From Pseudodonghicola sp048268305 (GTDB taxonomy: Bacteria; Pseudomonadota; Alphaproteobacteria; Rhodobacterales; Rhodobacteraceae): a DNA stretch of 64,000 bases. Shown here piece after piece: positions 53,032-60,002 of this stretch (position 1 is its first letter; each line of letters opens with the position of its first letter). The stretch is from the NCBI RefSeq assembly GCF_048268305.1, contig NZ_JBLWVT010000005.1, forward strand, positions 248,001 through 312,000. The letters run 5' to 3'. The notes beneath the pieces are model-generated. The model did not search any database, had not been told where the DNA came from, and worked only from the letters and a program-made list of their open reading frames with translations. The position numbers were made by a program, and so were the translations under genes.

Positions 53032-53597
53032 TATTGTCGTTTCAGGAAGGTGGCGACCGAGCGTTGCTTGTCGCCGTTGCGCAGGTTGGTGAATTCCAGC
53101 ACCAGCCCGTCTTCGGTCAGGGTCCGGTCGAATTGCTGCAGCTCATAACCACCCTGCTCGTCGACAAACAGCGAATAGATCGTCAGCGTCTGGTCGTGAA
53201 TGCGCCCCCAGACGAAGGGCTCCCCCTTCATCGGGTCGAGCTGCACCTCGTGACCGAAGACATTGCGCCGCATCGCCGCCGAATAGATCCCCCCCCGCTC
53301 GGAGGGTTTGAAGTCGATGGAATAGGATTTCTCCTTCAGCCGCCCGTCCGGCTTGTGGGTGATCGAGGTCCATTGAACCGTGAACCCGTCATCGACGGCG
53401 CGGATACTGACGCTCATGTCGCGGGGAATGCGCCCGCCATCCACCGACAGCACCTCTGCCGATCCGACGTAATTGCCGACAAAGGGGACGATCGGATTAT
53501 CCTCATCGGCGCCAGCGGCCCAGGCGGTCGCCGAAAGCACCAGCGCCGTCAGCATCCCCAGCCAGAACGTCGGCCACCGCAAGGAGATCATGCGCAT
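53031..53597 (-). CDS. Conserved periplasmic protein of unknown function
   Basis: 188 residues. A signal peptide has its hydrophobic core LGMLTALVLSATAWAAG (cleavage near residue 28). The mature domain is beta-rich: NPIVPFVGNYVGSAEVLSVD, VQWTSITHKPDGRLKEKSYS, IYSLFVDEQGGYELQQF. The layout resembles small lipocalin-like periplasmic proteins, but I cannot assign a family. It converges on sspB and diverges from fumC. Confidence 0.75.
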   Translation of the reverse strand: MRMISLRWPTFWLGMLTALVLSATAWAAGADEDNPIVPFVGNYVGSAEVLSVDGGRIPRDMSVSIRAVDDGFTVQWTSITHKPDGRLKEKSYSIDFKPSERGGIYSAAMRRNVFGHEVQLDPMKGEPFVWGRIHDQTLTIYSLFVDEQGGYELQQFDRTLTEDGLVLEFTNLRNGDKQRSVATFLKRQ

Positions 53598-53888
53598 TTC
53601 CCAACCCTTTCAATTGCCCCGCAGCGCGCCACTGCCCCGGTGGCCGGGGAATGTTGTTTCACGCCAACTCACCTTGAACCAGTTTACCCTCTGCGCGCGC
53701 CGGAACAATCGCCGATATCGCCCTTCGCGCAAATTCGCCTGTCGGATCGGCACAGCCGCTTGCCCGCTGGCCCCTGCCCGCAGAAGAAATTATGCTGCGC
53801 GCAACTGGCCGATTGAACCCCGCGCGTCGGGCGGCTAGACGGCATGCAGCCGCATACCAGACATTAGCCTACGAGACGGAGTGCACAG

Positions 53889-55283
53889 ATGTCCCAAACC
53901 CGTACCGAAACCGACAGCTTCGGCCCGCTCGAAGTTCCCGCCGACAAATATTGGGGCGCGCAGACCCAGCGTTCGGTGATGAACTTCCCGATCGGCTGGG
54001 AAAAGCAGCCCGTCGCCATCGTGCGGGCGCTCGGCGTGATCAAGAAGGCCTGCGCCATCGCCAACAAGGCCAGCGGCAGCCTGGATCCGAAACTGGCCGA
54101 TGCCATCATCCAGGCCGCGACCGAGGTGATTGACGGCAAGTTCGACGACAACTTCCCGCTGGTGGTCTGGCAGACCGGATCGGGCACCCAGTCGAACATG
54201 AACGCCAACGAGGTGATCGCCAACCGCGCGATCGAGATCCTGGGCGGCGTGATCGGGTCGAAGAACCCGGTGCACCCGAACGACCACTGCAACATGGGCC
54301 AGTCGTCGAACGACACCTTCCCCACCGCCATGCACCTGGCCGCCGGCATGACCATCCGCGACGTGCTGCTGCCGGGTCTGGAAAAGCTGCTGGCCGGGCT
54401 CGAAGCCAAGTCGGAAGAATTCAAGGACATCATCAAGATTGGCCGCACCCACACCCAGGACGCGACGCCGCTGACGCTGGGTCAGGAATTCTCGGGCTAT
54501 GCCCATCAGATCCGCCAGGGCATCGGCCGCATCAAGGTGGCGCTGCCGGGCATCTATGAGCTGGCGCAGGGCGGCACTGCAGTGGGCACCGGGCTGAACA
54601 CCAAGCCGGGCTGGGGCGAAACCGTCGCTGCCAATATGACCGAGATCACCGGCCTGCCCTTCGTCACCGCCCCCAACAAATTCGAGGCGCTGGCGGCGCA
54701 TGACGCCATGGTCTTCATGTCGGGCGCCATCGCCACCGTGGCCGGCTCCTGCTACAAGATCGCCAACGACATCCGCTTCCTGGGCTCCGGCCCGCGCTCG
54801 GGTCTGGGCGAGCTGATCCTGCCGGAAAACGAGCCCGGTTCCTCGATCATGCCGGGCAAGGTGAACCCGACCCAGGCCGAGGCGCTGACCCAGGTCGCCG
54901 CCCATATCATGGGCAATGACGCGGCGATCAAGTTCGCCGGCAGCCAGGGGCATTTCGAGCTGAACGTCTACAACCCGATGATGGCCTATAACCTGCTGCA
55001 GTCGATCCAGCTTCTGGGCGATGCCGCCGACAGCTTTACCGAGCGGATGCTGAACGGCATTCAGGCCAACGAGCCGCGCATCGAGAAGCTGATGAAGGAA
55101 AGCCTGATGCTGGTCACCGCGCTGGCGCCGACCATCGGTTATGACAATGCCACCAAGGTCGCCAAGACCGCGCACAAGAACGGCACCACGCTGAAGGAAG
55201 AGGCGATCAACCTCGGCTTCGTCGACGAGGCGACCTTCGACGCGGTGGTGCGCCCCGAAGACATGATCGGTCCGAAGGGCTGA
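53889..55283 (+). CDS. fumC: Class II fumarate hydratase FumC
   Basis: Iron-independent fumarase of the TCA cycle. 464 residues: YWGAQTQRSVMNFPIG, TGSGTQSNMNANEVI, NMGQSSNDTFPTAMH and the signature loop GSSIMPGKVNPTQAEA with the catalytic Ser. GRTHTQDATPLTLGQEFSGY is the substrate site region. Stop overlaps the start of the DUF4169 gene by one base, giving an operon of four genes. Confidence 0.97.
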   Translation: MSQTRTETDSFGPLEVPADKYWGAQTQRSVMNFPIGWEKQPVAIVRALGVIKKACAIANKASGSLDPKLADAIIQAATEVIDGKFDDNFPLVVWQTGSGTQSNMNANEVIANRAIEILGGVIGSKNPVHPNDHCNMGQSSNDTFPTAMHLAAGMTIRDVLLPGLEKLLAGLEAKSEEFKDIIKIGRTHTQDATPLTLGQEFSGYAHQIRQGIGRIKVALPGIYELAQGGTAVGTGLNTKPGWGETVAANMTEITGLPFVTAPNKFEALAAHDAMVFMSGAIATVAGSCYKIANDIRFLGSGPRSGLGELILPENEPGSSIMPGKVNPTQAEALTQVAAHIMGNDAAIKFAGSQGHFELNVYNPMMAYNLLQSIQLLGDAADSFTERMLNGIQANEPRIEKLMKESLMLVTALAPTIGYDNATKVAKTAHKNGTTLKEEAINLGFVDEATFDAVVRPEDMIGPKG

Positions 55284-55459
55284 TGGGCAAGCCGGTCAAT
55301 CTGAACCGGTATCGCAAGGACAAGGCGCGGGCCGACCAAAAGGCCCGCGCCGACCAGAACGCCGTGAAGTTCGGCCGTAGCAAGGCCGAAAAGGATCTGG
55401 ACCGCGCCCGCGCCGAGAAGGCCGCCCGCGATCTGGACAGCCACGCGGCGGACGAATGA
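55283..55459 (+). CDS. DUF4169-family small protein
   Basis: 58 residues, start MGKPVNLNRYRKDKARADQK, then a highly charged Lys/Arg/Ala/Asp helix ending DSHAADE. Lengths and the NLNRYRK start match the DUF4169 family, found behind fumC in this order. The ATG overlaps the fumC stop (TGATG) and its TGA overlaps the next ATG. Function unknown. Confidence 0.8.
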   Translation: MGKPVNLNRYRKDKARADQKARADQNAVKFGRSKAEKDLDRARAEKAARDLDSHAADE

Positions 55460-55671
55460 GCCGACCGAAGAAACATTCCCTGACATTGCGCGGGCATCGC
55501 ACCAGCGTCTCGCTCGAGGACGAATTCTGGGCCGCCTTCCGCGAAATCGCCGCCGACGAGGGTCGCGCGCTCAATGAGCTGGCGACCGAGATCGACGCCG
55601 AACGCGGCACCGACACCGGGCTCGCCTCGGCCATCCGGCTCTATGTGCTGCGCCGATTAAGGGCGCGTTAA
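55456..55671 (+). CDS. Ribbon-helix-helix domain protein
   Basis: 71 residues: KHSLTLRGHRTSVSLEDEFW, then AFREIAADEGRALNELATEI and ASAIRLYVLRRLRAR. This is the RHH_4 pattern of a beta-strand and two helices used for DNA binding as a dimer. ATGA overlap with the DUF4169 gene. Target unknown; no partner toxin is seen, so it is not read as an antitoxin. Confidence 0.82.
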   Translation: MSRPKKHSLTLRGHRTSVSLEDEFWAAFREIAADEGRALNELATEIDAERGTDTGLASAIRLYVLRRLRAR

Positions 55672-55695
55672 GCACGCTGCGGAAAACTTCCGGCC

Positions 55696-55926
55696 ATGAC
55701 CCAGCTTTCGCCCAACCTCCACCCCGAGAAATGGCTGTACCAACTGTTCAGCTCCCGCGCCGCCTGCGAAGGCGGGGTGATCCGCCGTCAGGCGCGCGAC
55801 ATCGAACGGCTGGTCGGCCGGATGCGGTTCGAGGCGGAACTGGCCCGGCGCGGCTTTCATGCGGTGGAAAACGCCGGCCAGATCGTCATCTTCTGCAATC
55901 AGGAACCGGTCCGCGTCATTCGCTGA
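55696..55926 (+). CDS. Small conserved protein downstream of fumC
   Basis: 76 residues: MTQLSPNLHPEKWLYQLFSS, VIRRQARDIERLVGRMRFEA and the conserved end ENAGQIVIFCNQEPVRVIR. Similar proteins in Rhodobacteraceae have sometimes carried an unsupported anthranilate-isomerase name; nothing in the sequence supports an enzyme. Last gene of the fumC run, ending 3 bases before the palindromes. Confidence 0.65.
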   Translation: MTQLSPNLHPEKWLYQLFSSRAACEGGVIRRQARDIERLVGRMRFEAELARRGFHAVENAGQIVIFCNQEPVRVIR

Positions 55927-55928
55927 CC

Positions 55929-55976
55929 GCAAATTTCTTCGAAGAAATTTGCCAAGAAAATTCGAATTTTCTTGGC
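55929..55976. terminator. Two adjacent perfect palindromes between convergent genes
   Basis: The first, 55929-55952, is GCAAATTTCTTC followed by its reverse complement. The second, 55951-55976, is GCCAAGAAAATTC followed by its reverse complement. Both are centred on TTCGAA. They fill the gap between the gene ending at 55926 and the P450 stop at 55978, so they should act as a two-hairpin bidirectional terminator. Confidence 0.75.
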
Positions 55977-55977
55977 C

Positions 55978-57345
55978 TTAATCCCGCCGGCTGATCTTCA
56001 GCCAAATGCCGTCCTGCGCCCGCACCGTCAGATGCGCCACCGGCACCGGCTCCCTCCCCGCCACCCGTTCAACCCGGAAGCGGCGCAGCAGCATCGACAA
56101 GATCAGCGGCCCCTCGACCATGGCAAAACCGGCGCCGGTACAGACCCGGGGACCGGCCGAGAATGGGATATAGGCCTCGCGTTGACACTGCTTGCCATTC
56201 TCGGTCTGCCAACGGGTCGGATCGAAGCCATCGGGATTGTCCCACAGCCGTTCATGCCGGTGCAGATGCCAGGGGCTCAGCACCAGTTGCGAGCCCTTCG
56301 GCACATCGCGGTCGCGGAACCGCTCGGGACAGCTCGCCTCGCGCACCATCATCGGCACCGGTGGATAAAGGCGCAGCGCCTCGCGGAACACATCACGGCT
56401 GAGGCGCAGCCTCGAGACGGCGGCGAACTCGGGTTCAAGCCCTTCGGCCTCCTCGGCCAGCCGTTCCTGCCAGTCGGGGAACATCGCCATCAGATAGAGC
56501 GTCCAGGCCAGGGCAGAGGCGCTGGTCTCGTGACCGGCGAGGAAGAAGATCGCCACCTGGTCAACCATCTCCTCGGTGTCGAAGCCCTCGCCGGTCACCG
56601 GGTCCAGCGTGGTCATGATCTTGGTCGCCAGATCGTCGGGCGCGGTCCCCGCCCCGATCTCCGCCATCCGCTCCGCCGTCAGCCGACGGATCAGGTCGCG
56701 GATGATCCTGGCGTTGGCGCGCGTTCCCCTGGGATAGAACCGCGGCACCCAGCGCGGCAGCGGCACAAAGGCGGCCAGGTTCAAAATCGGCTGGGCGCGC
56801 TGATAGGCCCGGAAGCGGGAGAAGACCTCGGCCGCGACCTCATGCTCGATGGGAATGGAAAAGAGGGTGCGAAAGATCACATCGGCGGCGGCGTGGCTGG
56901 TGACCTCCTCCACCTCGATCGGGGCGCCACCGGCGCCTTCCACCTGACGATCCAACCGCGCCACGGCGGCCTCGCCCGCCGCCCACATGGCCGGAAAGGT
57001 ATCCCGCAGCCGGCCGCCCTCGAAGGCCGGGTCGATGATCCGACGCTGACGTTTCCACACCGCGCCATTGGTCAGGAACACTGACTGGCCCAGAAGCGGC
57101 CTCAGCCCCTCTCCGATCCGCTCGGACTTGGGGAAATCGTCGGGTCGCTCCTTCAGCACGGTCTTCACCAGATCGGGCTGGTTCAGCAGGAAGGAGCGGA
57201 AGAAGGGCGTGCGGAATTCGGCCATCCAGGCGCGATAGAGCCGCGCCGGCTGGGCCGAGAGGATATCGGCCTTGAACAGCCTCAGATAACGCCAGAGCGA
57301 CACGCGATCGGGCCGGGACGGCGGTTTCGGCGGCAGCTCGGTCAT
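55978..57345 (-). CDS. Cytochrome P450
   Basis: 455 residues from the ATG at 57345, which overlaps the hydrolase stop (ATGA). The I-helix is AIFFLAGHETSASALAW; the ExxR motif is in FREALRLYPPVPMMVR; the heme loop FSAGPRVCTGAGFAMVEG carries the axial Cys. The substrate is unknown; the sequence type resembles fatty-acid or CYP4-like class E P450s rather than camphor-type. Co-translated with an alpha/beta hydrolase, so the two may act on one lipid-like substrate. No ferredoxin gene is adjacent. Confidence 0.9.
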   Translation of the reverse strand: MTELPPKPPSRPDRVSLWRYLRLFKADILSAQPARLYRAWMAEFRTPFFRSFLLNQPDLVKTVLKERPDDFPKSERIGEGLRPLLGQSVFLTNGAVWKRQRRIIDPAFEGGRLRDTFPAMWAAGEAAVARLDRQVEGAGGAPIEVEEVTSHAAADVIFRTLFSIPIEHEVAAEVFSRFRAYQRAQPILNLAAFVPLPRWVPRFYPRGTRANARIIRDLIRRLTAERMAEIGAGTAPDDLATKIMTTLDPVTGEGFDTEEMVDQVAIFFLAGHETSASALAWTLYLMAMFPDWQERLAEEAEGLEPEFAAVSRLRLSRDVFREALRLYPPVPMMVREASCPERFRDRDVPKGSQLVLSPWHLHRHERLWDNPDGFDPTRWQTENGKQCQREAYIPFSAGPRVCTGAGFAMVEGPLILSMLLRRFRVERVAGREPVPVAHLTVRAQDGIWLKISRRD

Positions 57346-58580
57346 GGTGCGACGCTCGTGTATTTCGACACCGGATGTTCGATCCGCGATTTCGACGGCA
57401 CCCGGTCGCGATAGCGATCCGCCAGCGTCAGGGGGCCGGCGGTGATGCGGAAGTAATCGTAATCCCCCGGTCGGTCGAAGGCGCAGAGATACTGGAAATG
57501 CAGCCGGAAGAAACGCCAGCGCAACGCCTTCCAACGCGCGGCACTCAGCGTCTGGGTGAAGGCGGCAGAGACCACCAGCGGCCAGCATTTGTCACCGGGC
57601 GCCACGCCGCTCACCCCCACCGGATCGCAGAGCGCGAAGGCGCAGCCGTCGCCGGGGGCGGAGACATCGACCCAGGTCAGTTCCCGACGCGCCGAAAGAT
57701 AGGCCAGATCGGCCCTGAGCCGCCAGGCATCCGGCAGGAAGGAGACCATGGGCACCACCTGCCCCAGGCTCAGAAACCCCAGCGCCGGGCCCTCGGCCGG
57801 CACCCTTCCCTGTCGGATCAGATCGGCCAGGACCGAAACGCCCAGATGCGCCCCCGAGGAATGGCCGACCACCAGAACCTCATCGACATCGCTGTGCAGC
57901 GCCGCGGCGATGCGATCGCCGAACTCCGTCATCCGCGCTTCCAGCTCCGGCGGATTGGCGCCGCGGTGACGGGCGGAATAGGCGTAGTCATGCATCAGGT
58001 AATAGGCGAAGAACTTGCCATCCTTGCCCTTGAACCAGCGCAGAAGCGCCACGCCCAGCCCGGCGCCGATCACCGCGCCGATCCAGCCGGCCAAAGGCGC
58101 GAGCGCCGCGCCGAGACGCGCCAGGGCCCAGATCAGCAACAGCGCCAACAGCGCCTGTCCCAGCAGCATCCCCACCGGGTAGAGCGCGGCGATCACCGGA
58201 CCCTTGCGCAGCCGCATCAACCGCCAGAGCGCGCCGCTGGCGATATAGGCCCAGGCGGTTTGCAGCAATTGCAGATAGGTCGCCGCAATTGAATTCGACA
58301 TGCTGTCGCGCACGATATCCGACCACACCAAGACCTCGACATCGGCGGCGACCTCGGCCCCCTCGATCCGCGCCGCGACCTGCCAGCCATAGGGGCCGGC
58401 GGTGGCCTTGGGTTTCAGTGTGATCTCATAGCCCGAGATCGTGGCCTGGGCGGCGCCTTCCTTGCGATAGAGCTCGCGATAGCGGCGCGGATGGATCGGG
58501 TCATAGCCGGGGATATAGAACACCCGCCGCCGGCGCACCCGGCGCCCCGCATCCCGCTGCCCATCCTGATCGCCGCTCAT
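57342..58580 (-). CDS. Membrane-anchored alpha/beta-hydrolase-like protein
   Basis: 412 residues; GAGGG ribosome-binding site. An N-terminal soluble region (FYIPGYDPIHPRRYRELYRK) is followed by two or three hydrophobic segments at about 125-180 (YPVGMLLGQALLALLLIWAL; LAGWIGAVIGAGLGVALLRW). A hydrolase part follows, with a nucleophile elbow EVLVVGHSSGAHLGV (Ser in GHSSG). Translationally coupled to the P450. An esterase or lipase role is inferred from the elbow only; the other triad residues are not assigned. Confidence 0.75.
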   Translation of the reverse strand: MSGDQDGQRDAGRRVRRRRVFYIPGYDPIHPRRYRELYRKEGAAQATISGYEITLKPKATAGPYGWQVAARIEGAEVAADVEVLVWSDIVRDSMSNSIAATYLQLLQTAWAYIASGALWRLMRLRKGPVIAALYPVGMLLGQALLALLLIWALARLGAALAPLAGWIGAVIGAGLGVALLRWFKGKDGKFFAYYLMHDYAYSARHRGANPPELEARMTEFGDRIAAALHSDVDEVLVVGHSSGAHLGVSVLADLIRQGRVPAEGPALGFLSLGQVVPMVSFLPDAWRLRADLAYLSARRELTWVDVSAPGDGCAFALCDPVGVSGVAPGDKCWPLVVSAAFTQTLSAARWKALRWRFFRLHFQYLCAFDRPGDYDYFRITAGPLTLADRYRDRVPSKSRIEHPVSKYTSVAP

Positions 58581-58651
58581 GCCGCCCTCGTCTGACCTGG
58601 ACCGAGGTTAACCGCGTTTTGGGGCAAGAGTAAGACCCGGCCGAGGCAGTC

Positions 58652-59404
58652 TCAGCCCAGGAGCGCGAGGCCGGGGAAAGTTTCCAGCAGCCAGTAGGAG
58701 AAGGTGGAAAATCCCCCGGTGAGCATCAACAGCCCGATGGTCCACAACAGCAGCCCCATGATCCGTTCGATCCGCTCCATATGGCGCTTCATCCAGCTCA
58801 TCAGCCCGGTGAGCCGCGGCAGGAAGGCGGCGACCAGCAGGAAGGGAATGCCGAGCCCGAGCGCATAGACCGCCAGCAGCAGCGTGCCCCGCGCGACCGA
58901 GGCCTCGGAGGCGGCCAGCGACAGGATGGCGCCCAGTTGCGGGCCGATGCAGGGGGTCCAGCCGAAGGCGAAGGCGAGCCCCAGCACATAGGCGCCGAGC
59001 GCGCTGCCCCCCCGGTCACCGACGTCGATCCGCGCCTCGCGGTCGAGAAAGCCAATGCGATAGACGCCGATGAAATGCGCCCCGAAGATCATCACCAGAA
59101 TGCCCGCAACCGTGTTGAAGACGGATTGATACTGCAGAAACAGCGTGCCGATCGCCGAGGCGGTGAAGCCGAGGAAGAGAAAGACCGTGGAGAGGCCCAG
59201 CACGAAGAACAGCGCCGGGAGCAGCGCCTTGTTACGCGCCGCCTGCCCCTGGCTCAGCTCGGTCACCGAGACGCCGCTCATATAGGCCAGATAGGGTGGC
59301 ACGATGGGCAGCACGCAGGGCGACAGGAAGCTGACGATGCCGGCGGCCAGCGCCGCGACCATGGCAGGGATCAGGCCTGCGTCGAAGATATCGATTCCGA
59401 ACAT
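58652..59404 (-). CDS. ccdA: Cytochrome c biogenesis protein CcdA
   Basis: Moves reducing power across the inner membrane for cytochrome c assembly or thiol reduction. 250 residues with six membrane segments and the two redox cysteines in SFLSPCVLPIVPPYLAY and FGWTPCIGPQLGAIL. Start taken at ATG 59404 (MFGIDIFDAGL); the upstream frame to 59464 has no support. Divergent from tusA. Confidence 0.93.
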   Translation of the reverse strand: MFGIDIFDAGLIPAMVAALAAGIVSFLSPCVLPIVPPYLAYMSGVSVTELSQGQAARNKALLPALFFVLGLSTVFLFLGFTASAIGTLFLQYQSVFNTVAGILVMIFGAHFIGVYRIGFLDREARIDVGDRGGSALGAYVLGLAFAFGWTPCIGPQLGAILSLAASEASVARGTLLLAVYALGLGIPFLLVAAFLPRLTGLMSWMKRHMERIERIMGLLLWTIGLLMLTGGFSTFSYWLLETFPGLALLG

Positions 59405-59551
59405 GGCGAAGACATAGGCGATCGCGGCCGCTCGGTCACGGGGCCATGGCGTCGCATCGCGCAAATGTCAGGCGATGGTTGGCTGCCGCGCGGCGGCCCT
59501 CGGCGCGGATCAGACGTAGACAGGGGCGTGGCTCTGTCCTATCGCTCCGGC

Positions 59552-59803
59552 ATGGATGACGAAAACGCCCAGATCGAGATTGCCGAGACGGTCGACGCCC
59601 TGGGGCTGCTCTGCCCGCTGCCGGTGCTGCGCGCGCGCAAGCGGCTGCAGGCCCTAGCGCCCGGCGCGGTGCTGCGGCTTCTGGCCAGCGATCCGGCGGC
59701 AGTGATCGACGTGCCGCATTTCTGCAACCAGTCCGGGCATGCGTTCCTGGGCTGTGAGGAGCTGGACGGGCATCAGGCCTATCTGATCCGCAAGGCACTC
59801 TGA
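59552..59803 (+). CDS. tusA: TusA-family sulfur carrier protein
   Basis: 83 residues; the sulfur-carrying Cys is in the CPxP-type motif ALGLLCPLPVLRARKRL. VIDVPHFCNQSGHAFL completes the family fold. TusA relays persulfide sulfur, for example to MnmA for tRNA thiolation or to molybdenum cofactor enzymes. Divergent from ccdA with a 147-base shared promoter region. Confidence 0.9.
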   Translation: MDDENAQIEIAETVDALGLLCPLPVLRARKRLQALAPGAVLRLLASDPAAVIDVPHFCNQSGHAFLGCEELDGHQAYLIRKAL

Positions 59804-59831
59804 GGCCGGTTCGCACGTCGCCCCCTGCAAT

Positions 59832-59890
59832 GGGGGCGCTGCCCCCGGTGCCTGCGGCACCTCCCCCGGGATATTTTCAGCTAGAAAAAG
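59832..59890. repeat. Copy 2 of the GC-hairpin intergenic element
   Basis: The 17-base core GGGGGCGCTGCCCCCGG is identical to that at 22782, followed by GC-rich sequence, a C/G-run and ATATTTTCAGCTAGAAAAAG. It follows the tusA stop by about 28 bases and may serve as its terminator. Confidence 0.55.
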
Positions 59891-59955
59891 GGCTTGGAGC
59901 CGCGCGGGCCCCGCCGCGCCCGCAGCTCCGGGGCGCGTGCGCGATCTGGCGGGCC

Positions 59956-59989
59956 AAGAAAAAGGCCCCGGACCTTTCGATCCGGGGCC
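59956..59989 (-). terminator. Rho-independent terminator of rne
   Basis: On the minus strand GGCCCCGGA pairs perfectly with TCCGGGGCC over an 8-base loop, then TTTTTCTT. It starts 14 bases after the rne stop. Confidence 0.88.
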
Positions 59990-60002
59990 CGATGATCTGG
60001 GC

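Noticed and set aside
55283..55671. Toxin-antitoxin pair (DUF4169 plus ribbon-helix-helix)
   Set aside because: The RHH protein looks like an antitoxin type, but the partner is a short charged protein and the pair is part of the fumC operon; nothing resembles a toxin.
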